A stretch of 64,000 nt of DNA, from NCBI RefSeq assembly GCF_017498565.1, contig NZ_CP071794.1:2036001-2100000 (forward strand), in the 5' to 3' direction. This DNA is from Parasphingorhabdus cellanae. Its GTDB lineage: Bacteria; Pseudomonadota; Alphaproteobacteria; Sphingomonadales; Sphingomonadaceae. Of the stretch, positions 43,574 to 52,367 are shown piece after piece. The notes under the pieces are model-generated. The model had not been told where the DNA came from, ran no database searches, and saw only the letters and a program-made list of their open reading frames with translations. Each line of letters begins with the position of its first letter. The first letter of the stretch is position 1. The position numbers and the translations under genes were made by a program.

Positions 43574-44548
43574 TTATGGAACGTCCCACAAAGCCAGAAC
43601 AGAGCGCAGCGCCGCCACAAATGCAAGCGGCTGATCGAGCATCAGATGATGTTCCGCCTTGGGCACCGCAATCATCGGGATATGATCGCCGCCCAGTTCC
43701 CGCAGATAGGCAGCGCTGTCGGCGTCAAATAACCGGCTATTCTCACCATAGATAATGGCCAGCCGATGGGGCAGGTCGACAATCCGCTGAGGTGCCTGCC
43801 TCCATTTTTCCTGATCATTTTCACTGCGGTGAAAAACTTTGGGATTGAATTTCCAGGTCCAACCGCCTTCGACCTGTCGCATGCTGTGATAAGCCATATA
43901 GTCGAGCAGAAACGGTGTCTGCACATCCTGCGGCGGAGCAAGAATAAAGCGCCCACGCGCCGTCTCATAATCAGGATAGACATTGGTCGGCCGGTCTGTC
44001 TTTCCGGAGCCAGGAGGACCGCCGCCGCCTTTGAAATGGGCAGCGAGCTTTTCCGGCCGCATGATCATGAGGTCGCAGATTATCAGGCCACCAAACCTGT
44101 CTCCCGCCAATTCCATAGCGGTCAGAGCGACGCCCGACCCAAAGCTGTGGGCAATGATCTTTGGTTTCACTGGACCGGAAAAAAGGTCGAGCGCCTCGGC
44201 CAGTGCGACCATGTCTTCGGCGCGCTGGGTTCCCTCAAATACCGTTCCGATCTCGCTTTCGCCCATGCCGGCCAGATCATAGACGATAATGTCATAATCC
44301 TCGGCGAGAAAGGGCGCGATAAATGCAAAGCAGCGTGCATGGGCCAGAAAGCCATGCGTTAACAGCAGCGGCGGATTACCGCGTTTGCCCCAGCGGAAAT
44401 AATGGACCTTCTGCCCACCCACCTCGACAAAGGCTTCCTCACGCGGAACGTCGAGCGCTTCGGTGAACCAGGACGGCAGGTCATGCTCGCCAGCCCAGAG
44501 ATCGACAATATCTGTGCTGGCCGCCGGAACAGAATCAGACAACCGCAA
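43574..44548 (-). CDS. Alpha/beta hydrolase
   Basis: 324 residues. LLLTHGFLAHARCFAFIAPFLAEDYDIIVYDLAGMGESE, nucleophile AHSFGSG (serine at about 133-139), and the C-terminal histidine region KAEHHLMLDQP. It overlaps the upstream RidA gene by 14 bases and precedes the nitrilase gene by 19 bases. Confidence 0.87.
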   Translation of the reverse strand: MRLSDSVPAASTDIVDLWAGEHDLPSWFTEALDVPREEAFVEVGGQKVHYFRWGKRGNPPLLLTHGFLAHARCFAFIAPFLAEDYDIIVYDLAGMGESEIGTVFEGTQRAEDMVALAEALDLFSGPVKPKIIAHSFGSGVALTAMELAGDRFGGLIICDLMIMRPEKLAAHFKGGGGPPGSGKTDRPTNVYPDYETARGRFILAPPQDVQTPFLLDYMAYHSMRQVEGGWTWKFNPKVFHRSENDQEKWRQAPQRIVDLPHRLAIIYGENSRLFDADSAAYLRELGGDHIPMIAVPKAEHHLMLDQPLAFVAALRSVLALWDVP

Positions 44549-44933
44549 TGGCCTCTATTTCAATCATCAGATCAGGCGAAGCCAGCGCCGCACAGCCGAT
44601 CAGGGTGAACGCGACTTGATTTCCGCCAAGAAACGCCAGTATCTCGGGGAAAGCTTCCGCACCCTTTTCTTCGGTATAATCGACAATGAACGCCCGCGCA
44701 GACACAATATTTTCCGGTCCTGCGCCAGCCGATGCCAAGGCCTTGCCGAGATTGCTACTCGCCATCTTCGCCTGTTCGGCCAGATTGTCGGGGGCCGGAT
44801 CACCGCCGGGTGTCCAGGCCACCTGGCCGGAGATGAAAACCATCTTCCCGGGCGTACAAGTCGTGACCTGCGCATAGCCCATCGCGCCGGCATCCGGCAA
44901 CGTGTCGGGGTTTATCCGCTGGATATCAGACAT
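44535..44933 (-). CDS. RidA (YjgF/YER057c/UK114) family protein
   Basis: 132 residues. GYAQVTTCTPGKMVFISGQVAWTPGGD, NLGKALASAGAGPENIVSARAFIVDYTEE and the TLIGCAALASPDLMIEIEAIAVV end match RidA imine deaminases, although the canonical arginine motif at the C-terminus differs slightly (ASPDLMIEIE). May detoxify reactive enamine/imine intermediates. Separated from the enoyl-CoA hydratase gene by 2 bases. Confidence 0.85.
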   Translation of the reverse strand: MSDIQRINPDTLPDAGAMGYAQVTTCTPGKMVFISGQVAWTPGGDPAPDNLAEQAKMASSNLGKALASAGAGPENIVSARAFIVDYTEEKGAEAFPEILAFLGGNQVAFTLIGCAALASPDLMIEIEAIAVV

Positions 44934-44935
44934 GA

Positions 44936-45694
44936 TTATTCACCTTTCCAATCGGGTTTGCGTTTCTGTGCGAAGGCAAGCGACCCTTCCTGTGCATCCT
45001 TGGACATGAAAACAGGTCCGGTAATTTCGGCCTGCTTTTTCCAGGCTTCTTCGCTTGTCCAGTCATAGCTTTCGTTGATGATTTTCTTGGTTGCTTTCAA
45101 TGCCAGCGGGCCATTGGCCGCGACTGTCGCGGCCAGTTCGATGGCCGCATCCAGCGCCGGACCATCGGTCAAGCGATTGACAAAGCCGACATCATAGGCG
45201 CGCTGGGCATCCATGAAATCGCCCGTCAGTGCCATTTCCATGGCGATGCGTTTACCGACAACCTGCTGTAGCTTGATCACGCCCCCCGCTGCCGCGACGA
45301 GCGAGCGTTTCACTTCTGGAATACCGAATTTCGCTTTGCTATTTGCTACACAAAGGTCACAGGCCAACGCCAGTTCCAGACCACCGGCCAAAGCATAGCC
45401 TTCCACCGCTGCGATAATCGGTTTCTCGGGGCCCTTCTCGGTAATGCCGCCAAAGCCATAGCCTTTCACAGCCGGTGTTTCCCCGCGCAGAAAGCCTTTC
45501 AGGTCCATGCCGGAACAGAATGTTCCGCCGGCGCCGGTGATAATCCCGGCGTTGAGGCTGTTATCATTATCGAGTTGCTCCATCGCCGCACGAATGCCTT
45601 CTGCCGCTGCCTTGGTCATCGCGTTTTTGGCTTCTGGCCGATTGATGGTGACGATGATGAAACCGTCCTGAATATCTGTGAGCACTTCTGACAT
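44936..45694 (-). CDS. Enoyl-CoA hydratase family protein
   Basis: 252 residues from ATG 45694, preceded by GAGGAGAAGAAA. The open frame extends 29 codons upstream, but that part is a REP repeat read as protein, so the later start is right. Crotonase pattern VTINRPEAKNAMTKAA, TFCSGMDLKGFLRGE, AAVEGYALAGGLELALACDLCVANSKAKFGIPEVKRSLVAAAGGV with the second catalytic Glu. Confidence 0.88.
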   Translation of the reverse strand: MSEVLTDIQDGFIIVTINRPEAKNAMTKAAAEGIRAAMEQLDNDNSLNAGIITGAGGTFCSGMDLKGFLRGETPAVKGYGFGGITEKGPEKPIIAAVEGYALAGGLELALACDLCVANSKAKFGIPEVKRSLVAAAGGVIKLQQVVGKRIAMEMALTGDFMDAQRAYDVGFVNRLTDGPALDAAIELAATVAANGPLALKATKKIINESYDWTSEEAWKKQAEITGPVFMSKDAQEGSLAFAQKRKPDWKGE

Positions 45695-45712
45695 TTTCTT
45701 CTCCTCTTGTGT

Positions 45713-45777
45713 ATTCCCGCGAAGGCGGGAATCTATCTCCACTACCAATGGCCAGAGGCTCCCGCCTGCGCGGGAGC
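45713..45777. repeat. REP-like repeat, family 2, copy 2
   Basis: Palindromic arms ATTCCCGCGAAGGCGGGAAT (45713-45732) and GCTCCCGCCTGCGCGGGAGC (45758-45777) with a 25-base spacer, in the gap between an acyl-CoA dehydrogenase and an enoyl-CoA hydratase gene. Confidence 0.8.
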
Positions 45778-45788
45778 ACAATCACCCT

Positions 45789-46913
45789 TTAATCGAACAA
45801 CAGACCCGCCAGTTTCGACCGCTGATATGGGGCGTCACCGATCAGCGCGCCACTCATAATGGCTTTGCGGCGATGCAACTGGGCGTCGCAATCATGCGTG
45901 AAGCCAAAGCCGCCATGAAACTGGATCGACCGATCAGCGGCCTGGCTATAGCTGTCATGCGCCTGGGCCGCCGCCATCCGCACCGCAACCTCGCCGCGAC
46001 CCTGCTCACCCCAACTGAAAGCGGCGCTATATAGATGCGTCCGCGCTTTTTCATATTCGACATAATTGTTGACCGTCGGATGCTTCAGCGCCTGATAACT
46101 GCCGATGATCTTGTCGAACTGCTTACGGGTCTTGAGATATTCCAGCGTGTAATCGATAACCGCCTGCGCGCCCCCCGTCATCTCGGCCGCGTGAATGAGC
46201 CCGGCTGCGAGTTCGACCTTCTCGATTATTTCGCGGCCACGGTCCGCGTCCAGTAGTGCGCTATCTGGCACAGAAACACCGTCCAAATTCAGTTCGTAGC
46301 TGCGTGCGGTCTCATCGATAATCTCTTCCCGCCGTAGCGCACCTTCGGGCAGCGCCGACCGTTCAATCAGGGCGAAACGCAGACGATCATCGATCATGAC
46401 GGACGCGATGATAAGCTCCGCACTGTCGGCCCACAATACCAGTTGTTTCTTGCCAGCCAGAGCGATGCTATCGCCGCTGTGCGTCCCAGCGCAGTCGACA
46501 TGGGCGAGATCCCAGTCACCATGATCCTCGCGCAAGGCCAGCGTAGCCGCCATGCCCTCGGAAATTTTGGGCAGCCAGGCTGCCTGCTGCGCTTCGGTTC
46601 CGCCCGCGAGCAGCGCCTGCGCCGCCAGCGTCGTCATGCCAAAAGGCGTGCTCATCAGATTACGGCCCATTTGTTCTGCAATCGGAACGACTTCCGCCAT
46701 CGACAGACCCACACCGCCATGCGCTTCGGGTATCGCGATGGCGAGCCAGCCAAGCTCACCGACTTCCCGCCAAATCTCGGGATCATAGCCAAGATCATCA
46801 TCAATTAGCGCCCGCACTTTTTCTACCGGTGACTTGTCGCGGCAGAAGTTGGTCGCGACATCCATCAATTCAATTTGCTCTTCGGTCGTGCCGATATTGC
46901 CCAGATTATCCAT
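45789..46913 (-). CDS. Acyl-CoA dehydrogenase family protein
   Basis: 374 residues. The fold is clear (ATNFCRDKSPVEKVRALIDDDLGYDPEIWREVGELGWLAIAIPEAHGG; KTRKQFDKIIGSYQALKH; FHGGFGFTHDCDAQLHRRKAIM). The central FAD/substrate loop is divergent. It is the shorter, more divergent of a pair with the 47010 protein, the second FadE-like pair in the window. Confidence 0.85.
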   Translation of the reverse strand: MDNLGNIGTTEEQIELMDVATNFCRDKSPVEKVRALIDDDLGYDPEIWREVGELGWLAIAIPEAHGGVGLSMAEVVPIAEQMGRNLMSTPFGMTTLAAQALLAGGTEAQQAAWLPKISEGMAATLALREDHGDWDLAHVDCAGTHSGDSIALAGKKQLVLWADSAELIIASVMIDDRLRFALIERSALPEGALRREEIIDETARSYELNLDGVSVPDSALLDADRGREIIEKVELAAGLIHAAEMTGGAQAVIDYTLEYLKTRKQFDKIIGSYQALKHPTVNNYVEYEKARTHLYSAAFSWGEQGRGEVAVRMAAAQAHDSYSQAADRSIQFHGGFGFTHDCDAQLHRRKAIMSGALIGDAPYQRSKLAGLLFD

Positions 46914-46928
46914 TTTTTCCTCTCATCC

Positions 46929-46991
46929 GCTCACCCTGAACCTGTCGAAGGGTCTTTGCCACCATGCTTCGACAAGCTCAGCATGAGCGCG
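46929..46991. repeat. REP-like repeat, family 1, copy 2
   Basis: Arms GCTCACCCTGAACCTGTCGA at 46929 onward and ATGCTTCGACAAGCTCAGCA at 46964 onward, i.e. in inverse order to the other two copies, between two acyl-CoA dehydrogenase genes. Confidence 0.75.
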
Positions 46992-47009
46992 GTTTTTTGT
47001 GATCCCAAT

Positions 47010-48224
47010 CTATCGTGTCTTCGGTAAACCAAGCGCATGCTCGGCGACAATGTTGCGCTGGATCTCGGATGTGCCGCCACCAATGGTCGCGGAGAAACTG
47101 TTGAGATAGCTGCGATGCCAATATCCGTCATCCACGGCATTCTCATCGCCAACATAGTAGCCCGCCTTGGTCCCCTGAAAGCCGAGCGAGAATTCCGTCA
47201 GCTCGCGGATTAGCTCGGTCCGCGCCAGCTTGTTCATCAGCGGCAGGCCCATCGGCTTGTCCTGCATGAGCTGCGGCATCCGGCGGCGGGTATTGTTGAG
47301 ATTAAGCGCCTGAATATCGATCATATATTGCGTCATCTTGTCGCGCATCACCGGATCGTCGAGCAGGGGCTTGCCATTGCGCATCGAGTTTTTCGCCAGC
47401 TCGACAATCTGCATGACATCCAGCTCCTTGACAAAATAGCCGCCGACCGGTTTGACCTTCGCGCCGCGTTCATATTCCAGCGTCTTCATCGCCATCGACC
47501 AGCCATTGCCCTCACCGCCAAACAGGCAGTCAGCCGAAATACGTGCATCGGTAAAGAAGGTCTGCACAAAACCATATTCGCCGGTCAGCTTCTTAATCCG
47601 GCTGGTGCTGATCCCGTCAATCTTCATCGGATTGAGGAAGAAGCTGAGGCCCTTATATTTATTCTCTGCCTCGAAATCGGTGCGCGCGAGCAGGATCATA
47701 TATTTCGCCCGGTCGCCTAGGGATGTCCAGATTTTCGATCCGTTGAGGACATATTCATCGCCCTCTTTGACCGCTTTCAACTGGGCATTTCCAAGGTCAC
47801 TGCCATGTTCCGGCTCGGAAAATCCCTGGCACCAGATATCCTCGGCATTGAGCATGCCCTTGATATAGGTCTGCTTCTGCTCCTCCGATCCCAGATCGAG
47901 GATCAGCGGCCCGGCCCAGCCATTGCCAATCGCATTGAGCATGATCGGCGCGTCATATTTTTTCATCGCCCGGGTCGCCGCGCGCTGGAAATCAGTATGC
48001 AGCCCGCCGCCGCCATATTCTTTCGGCCAACTGGCACCAAGATAGCCAGCCTCATAAACCTTGCGCTGCCACTCGCGCAGGAAATCAAACTGTTCGTCCG
48101 TTGACACCTCCATGAAGGTGAGCGGCAACATGAAACCGGGATCACGAACCGTGTTCTCTTTGAACCACGCATCGGCGGCTTCGCTATATTCCTTTAATTC
48201 GGCTGCATCGGGCTTGTCGGCCAT
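47010..48224 (-). CDS. Acyl-CoA dehydrogenase
   Basis: 404 residues, full length with intact motifs: CQGFSEPEHGSDLGNAQLKAVKEGD, GSKIWTSLGDRAKYMILLARTD and the end GGGTSEIQRNIVAEHALGLP. AGGAGCACAGCCC precedes the start. Downstream partner at 45789; upstream operator site E lies 84 bases from its start. Confidence 0.92.
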   Translation of the reverse strand: MADKPDAAELKEYSEAADAWFKENTVRDPGFMLPLTFMEVSTDEQFDFLREWQRKVYEAGYLGASWPKEYGGGGLHTDFQRAATRAMKKYDAPIMLNAIGNGWAGPLILDLGSEEQKQTYIKGMLNAEDIWCQGFSEPEHGSDLGNAQLKAVKEGDEYVLNGSKIWTSLGDRAKYMILLARTDFEAENKYKGLSFFLNPMKIDGISTSRIKKLTGEYGFVQTFFTDARISADCLFGGEGNGWSMAMKTLEYERGAKVKPVGGYFVKELDVMQIVELAKNSMRNGKPLLDDPVMRDKMTQYMIDIQALNLNNTRRRMPQLMQDKPMGLPLMNKLARTELIRELTEFSLGFQGTKAGYYVGDENAVDDGYWHRSYLNSFSATIGGGTSEIQRNIVAEHALGLPKTR

Positions 48225-48307
48225 GGGGCTGTGCTCCTGAGATCATCTTATCAATAGGGTCAGTGGCAGCACCCGCTGCCTTGCCCTAATTTGGGAATCA
48301 ATTGCTA

Positions 48308-48323
48308 TTAATTGAACGATTAA
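48308..48323. promoter_or_regulatory. TTAA-type operator, site E
   Basis: TTAATTGAACGATTAA, between divergent acyl-CoA dehydrogenase (start 48224) and molybdopterin oxidoreductase (start 48368) genes, so one site could control both units. Confidence 0.6.
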
Positions 48324-48367
48324 ATTTGAAAAAGCAATGGTCTGAAATATCAGTCAGGAGAGCGACA

Positions 48368-50584
48368 ATGGCAAGTGAACAGAAACATGTGATGTGCCGG
48401 GCCTGTCACGCCCATTGCGGCCTGATTGTCGATTTCGAAGATGGCGTTCCAGTCAAAACCCATGGCGACAAGAATAACCCTGAATTTGAAGGTTATAGCT
48501 GTATCAAGGGTCGGCAGCTCGTCAATTATCACAGTTTCGATACGCGTCTGTTGACCAGCTACAAAGGCATGAAGCACGGCCAAAAGGAAGCCGTCAGCTG
48601 GCGGGCCGCTGCGAAAGAGATTGCAGACCGGATCGAAGCGATTGTCACCGAACATGGCCCCGACAGCGTGGCATCCTATGTCGGTACCTTTGGCTATAAC
48701 AACCTGAACGGACATGCTTTCATATTGGCACTGATGGATGCGATCGGTTCTACCTCTGTCTATGACAGCGTCACGATTGACCAACCAGGCAAGGGCATTG
48801 CTCGGGCGCTGGTTGGTCCGTGGCTGGCCGGTGCGCCGCGGGTTGGCGACTGGGATGGCTTGATGCTGGTTGGTACCAATCCAATCGTATCGATGAACGG
48901 CGGGCTTGGCATGAACCCGGCGAAGAAACTCCATGACGCCAAGAAGCGCGGGATGCAGCTGATCGTTATCGATCCACGCAAGACCGACAGCGCGCGTCAG
49001 GCCGACCTGCACCTGCAATGCCGCCCCGGCGAAGACCCGATCATCCTCGGCGCGATTGCCAAAGTGGTGATCGAAGAAGGCCTTTACGACAAAGATTTCG
49101 TCGCCAATGACGTCGATGGTTTCGAAGCCCTCAAAAAAGCCACTGCGCCTTTCGACCCCGCACTGGCCGCCCAGCGCGCTGACGTGACGGCCGAGGAAAT
49201 CGTACAGGCCGCGCGCATGTATGGCAGCTGGAAAAAGGGCAGCATCAGCGTCGGCACTGGCCCCAATATGGCGGGCGGCGGCAATATTACCGAATATCTC
49301 AACCTGTCGCTGACATCGATCATGGGCCACTGGCTGCGCGAGGGCGATATCAACCGGCGCAGCGGTGTCTTTATGAAACCCGCTCCACCGGTTGCCGCCT
49401 CGCCCGGGCCGATGGATGCTTGGGGCTTTGGGCGCAAATTGCATAGCCGTGATCTCGAGCAGAGCATTTCAGGCATGCCGACCGCGGCGCTGCCGGATGA
49501 AATCCTCACGCCGGGCGACAAACAGGTGAAGGCACTCATCTGCCTCGGCGGCAATCCGATGCTCGCCTGGCCGGATCAGCTCAAGACATTTGAGGCGATG
49601 AAGGCGCTCGACCTACTCGTCTGCCTCGATCCGCGGATGTCGAAGACAGCGGAACTGGCGGATTATGTGATTGCGCCGAAACTGCACTATGAAGTGCACG
49701 GCAATACTGCGGCCCCCGAACTCTATGGCGGCTTTGGCGCTGGCTGGGGTTTTGAGAATAACTATGCACAGGCCAGCCCGCCGATCATGGATGTGCCGGA
49801 AGAGTCCGATCTGTGCGAGGAATATGAATTTCTCCACACGCTCGCCAGCGAAATGGACAAGCCGCTCACAATCAAGTCATGGGCTTTGGTGTCGCATCCT
49901 GATGAGCGGGAGGAAAAAGCCACGACCTTCGCGCCAGGCGAAACACCCGACCCGATTACCGCTTGGAGTGCCGCGCTCAACGGCTCTCCCGTTCCGGTTG
50001 CCGATGTCTATGCCGACCCCGAAGCCCAGAAGGGCAAGATTATCGACGCGCAGGCGCTGATGGTGCAGCCCAAGCCTGCGGATTGGGAAGGCAAGCTGTC
50101 GGTTGGCAACGCGGCGATGATGGAAGAACTGGCCGGCTATGCCGAACGGCTTGGCCAGCCGGTCGAAGAAACCGCTTTCCCGATGCGGATGATCGGACGG
50201 CGGATGACCGAAATCCACAACAGCAACTGGCATGAAGATCCGGTGCAGCGCAAACGCGTGCCGCACCATCCCGCTTTCATGAATCCGGAAGATATGGACG
50301 CGCTCGGCCTGAGCGAAGATCAACCCATTGAAGTGGAATCCGCACGGGCCTTTATCAGCTGCGTGGCCAAGGCGGACAAGACGGTGAAGCCGGGCTGTGT
50401 GTCGCTTCCCCATAGCTGGGGCACCAATCCGGACGAGAAGGAAGACCCCATGGGCGCTGGCGGCAATACCGGCAGATTGTCTTTCAACGACCGCGACTTT
50501 GACAGGCGCACCGGTATTCCGTTGATGAGCAGCATTCCGATCCGCGTAAGGGCGAAACAAGAGGCGCTCGAAGCCGCGGAGTAA
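48368..50584 (+). CDS. Molybdopterin-dependent oxidoreductase (DMSO reductase superfamily)
   Basis: 738 residues. N-terminal iron-sulfur motif CRACHAHCGL...GYSCIKGRQ (Cys x2 Cys x3 Cys, then a fourth), then domains binding bis-MGD (AYVGTFGYNNLNGHAF, DSVTIDQPGKGIARALVG, IVIDPRKTDSARQADLHLQCRPGED) and the C-terminal beta-barrel (GCVSLPHSWGTNP). ATG 48368 is preceded by AGGAG. Cytoplasmic, as there is no Tat signal. Substrate unknown; in acyl-CoA clusters such enzymes hydroxylate or reduce unusual intermediates. Confidence 0.88.
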   Translation: MASEQKHVMCRACHAHCGLIVDFEDGVPVKTHGDKNNPEFEGYSCIKGRQLVNYHSFDTRLLTSYKGMKHGQKEAVSWRAAAKEIADRIEAIVTEHGPDSVASYVGTFGYNNLNGHAFILALMDAIGSTSVYDSVTIDQPGKGIARALVGPWLAGAPRVGDWDGLMLVGTNPIVSMNGGLGMNPAKKLHDAKKRGMQLIVIDPRKTDSARQADLHLQCRPGEDPIILGAIAKVVIEEGLYDKDFVANDVDGFEALKKATAPFDPALAAQRADVTAEEIVQAARMYGSWKKGSISVGTGPNMAGGGNITEYLNLSLTSIMGHWLREGDINRRSGVFMKPAPPVAASPGPMDAWGFGRKLHSRDLEQSISGMPTAALPDEILTPGDKQVKALICLGGNPMLAWPDQLKTFEAMKALDLLVCLDPRMSKTAELADYVIAPKLHYEVHGNTAAPELYGGFGAGWGFENNYAQASPPIMDVPEESDLCEEYEFLHTLASEMDKPLTIKSWALVSHPDEREEKATTFAPGETPDPITAWSAALNGSPVPVADVYADPEAQKGKIIDAQALMVQPKPADWEGKLSVGNAAMMEELAGYAERLGQPVEETAFPMRMIGRRMTEIHNSNWHEDPVQRKRVPHHPAFMNPEDMDALGLSEDQPIEVESARAFISCVAKADKTVKPGCVSLPHSWGTNPDEKEDPMGAGGNTGRLSFNDRDFDRRTGIPLMSSIPIRVRAKQEALEAAE

Positions 50585-50610
50585 TCTCTCGGGATCATCC
50601 AGAGGAGTTC

Positions 50611-50689
50611 GTCATCCCAGCGCAAGCTGGGATCTCTTCGAGGGTGGTGCCTTGTCTTGAGGAAATCCCAGCTTGCGCTGGGATGACGC
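50611..50689. repeat. REP-like repeat, family 2, copy 3
   Basis: Arms GTCATCCCAGCGCAAGCTGG and CCAGCTTGCGCTGGGATGAC, exact inverse complements, with a spacer of about 39 bases. Lies between the molybdopterin enzyme and the following SDR gene. Confidence 0.82.
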
Positions 50690-50703
50690 ATAAAGGAACA
50701 GAC

Positions 50704-51468
50704 ATGACCAATCCCCTTTTCGATCTTACCGGCGAAGTGGCCGTCATCACCGGCGCGGGACGCGGCATTGGCGAAGGTATGGCCAAGACGCTAGCCGATG
50801 CCGGTTGCCATGTGGTGTGCGCCTCGCGCAGCATTGCCGAAATCCAGTCGGTCGCTGACGAGATCAACGCCAGCAATGTAGGCGGCCGCGCCATTGCGCA
50901 GGTCACCGATGTCACCAGCCGCGAGGATATGGATGCACTCGCCCAGCGCGCGGTCGATGAATTTGGCCGGCTCGACATCTGGGTCAATAATGCTGGCGGC
51001 TCACTGGTCTCCGCGCCGCTGACCGAGCTCGATGAAGCCGAATGGGACAAGACCATGGCGGTCAACCTGACGTCCGTCTTTCACGGCGTGCGCGCCGCCT
51101 GCAAGCATTTCGGCGAAGGCAGCCGGATCGTTAACACCAGCTCCATGGCCGGCCAGGATCCCTTTCCCGGCAGCGGCCATTATAGCGCAGCCAAGGCCGG
51201 CGTGCTGATGCTGACCAAAACGCTGGCCCATGAACTGGGGCCCAAAACCCGCGTCAACGCGATCCTGCCCGGCTTTGTCCCGACCGAAACAGTCAAGAAA
51301 GCGCTGAGCATGACGGACGAGGATTTTATCGGCTTCGAAGACACGCTGGGCCTGCCCGCCGGACGACTGGGCACGCCGCAGGATATCGGCGCGCTGACGC
51401 TTTATCTATGTGCGCCCGCATCGGAATGGGTGACGGGGCAATGTATCCGGATTGCGGGAACGCCTTGA
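50704..51468 (+). CDS. SDR family oxidoreductase
   Basis: 254 residues from ATG 50704 (AAAGGAA upstream); an upstream in-frame ATG lies inside a REP repeat. TGAGRGIGEGMAKTLADAG cofactor site, NNAGGSLVSAP, catalytic NTSSMAGQDPFPGSGHYSAAKAG. Part of the acyl-CoA metabolic block; last gene before the AT-rich insert. Confidence 0.87.
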   Translation: MTNPLFDLTGEVAVITGAGRGIGEGMAKTLADAGCHVVCASRSIAEIQSVADEINASNVGGRAIAQVTDVTSREDMDALAQRAVDEFGRLDIWVNNAGGSLVSAPLTELDEAEWDKTMAVNLTSVFHGVRAACKHFGEGSRIVNTSSMAGQDPFPGSGHYSAAKAGVLMLTKTLAHELGPKTRVNAILPGFVPTETVKKALSMTDEDFIGFEDTLGLPAGRLGTPQDIGALTLYLCAPASEWVTGQCIRIAGTP

Positions 51469-51776
51469 ACGGTTACGCACCCCTCAAAGCGGAAGTCAGC
51501 GTGGTGTGAAATGTTTACACCCAAGGCTGGTTTTTATGCATCATACTGACGACTAAAAACCGTGCAATATCAATCCGCTAATAGTAGAACTGGCTTCAGT
51601 GAGTGTGACCTTTCAAAATGGTGCCGACCAAGTTGCAACGCCATCGCATATTCCTCAATGTCAAAGAGCCGGATTGAATATAACCCATAAGAGGGGTTGT
51701 AGGAAAGCGATGAGGCGACCGCTTTATCTCCAAAGTGGACATTGCAAGTTGACTGCCTCACGTTACATTGATCGGA
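51469..51776. other. Intergenic stretch, no gene recognised
   Basis: 308 bases at the left edge of the AT-richer segment. A short plus-strand open frame and a minus-strand frame here look like noise. No terminator, tRNA or repeat was recognised. Confidence 0.5.
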
Positions 51777-52301
51777 ATGGCCAGATCGGTTTTTATCCTT
51801 GGTTCGCCAAATGCTGGAGATGGGACTTTGTCTCTCATATCCCTCAGTCGCATCACGAGAGCTATTAAAGAACAACAGGAAGTCTCCGACATTGTGTTGC
51901 TCGCAACAGGTGGTTTTGGCGCTCATTTCAACAAGACCAAAACTCCTCATCGTGAACTTGTTTATCGCCAACTAGAAGCGTTTGGTGCAGTTATTGATCG
52001 AGCAAATCCTAATGACCTCCTGAGCTCAAATACTGTTGAAGATATGACTCTAATCGCTGAATTCGCCGAATTGCGAGGCATATCTTCGTACGATATTGTA
52101 ACATCGAACTTTCATGCTGCTCGTTGTCGTTTCATCTTGAAGTGCTTTGCTCACAGCCACTTGGTTAATGTCCTCACTGCAGACGATCCCAACGATCTAG
52201 ATATCGAAATCGTTCAACACGAGGACAATGCGCTTACCCAACTAAAGTCTCAGGGCGGCGTATTTTTAGAAGGTATATTGCATCCTTATTCAGAGATGTG
52301 A
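51777..52301 (+). CDS. YdcF-like (DUF218) protein
   Basis: 174 residues. VFILGSPNAGDGTLS, LLATGGFGAHFNKT, and the DUF218 stretch DLLSSNTVEDMTLIAEFAELRGISSYDIVTSNFHAARCRFILK give the fold. The family is associated with envelope biogenesis but has no firm reaction. ATG 51777 is preferred to the TTG at 51768. Codon use is AT-richer than in the flanking catabolic genes. Confidence 0.75.
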   Translation: MARSVFILGSPNAGDGTLSLISLSRITRAIKEQQEVSDIVLLATGGFGAHFNKTKTPHRELVYRQLEAFGAVIDRANPNDLLSSNTVEDMTLIAEFAELRGISSYDIVTSNFHAARCRFILKCFAHSHLVNVLTADDPNDLDIEIVQHEDNALTQLKSQGGVFLEGILHPYSEM

Positions 52302-52367
52302 CACCTTCGACAATCGCAGGCCATCACGGCATGTCCGCTTTGTGATGAAAACCGACACCAGAAAGAC

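Noticed and set aside
45695..45781. Extended N-terminus of the enoyl-CoA hydratase
   Set aside because: The extra residues are encoded by a REP repeat; a good ribosome site supports the later ATG.
50644..50703. Extended N-terminus of the SDR at 50704
   Set aside because: Also REP sequence read as protein; AAAGGAA supports ATG 50704.
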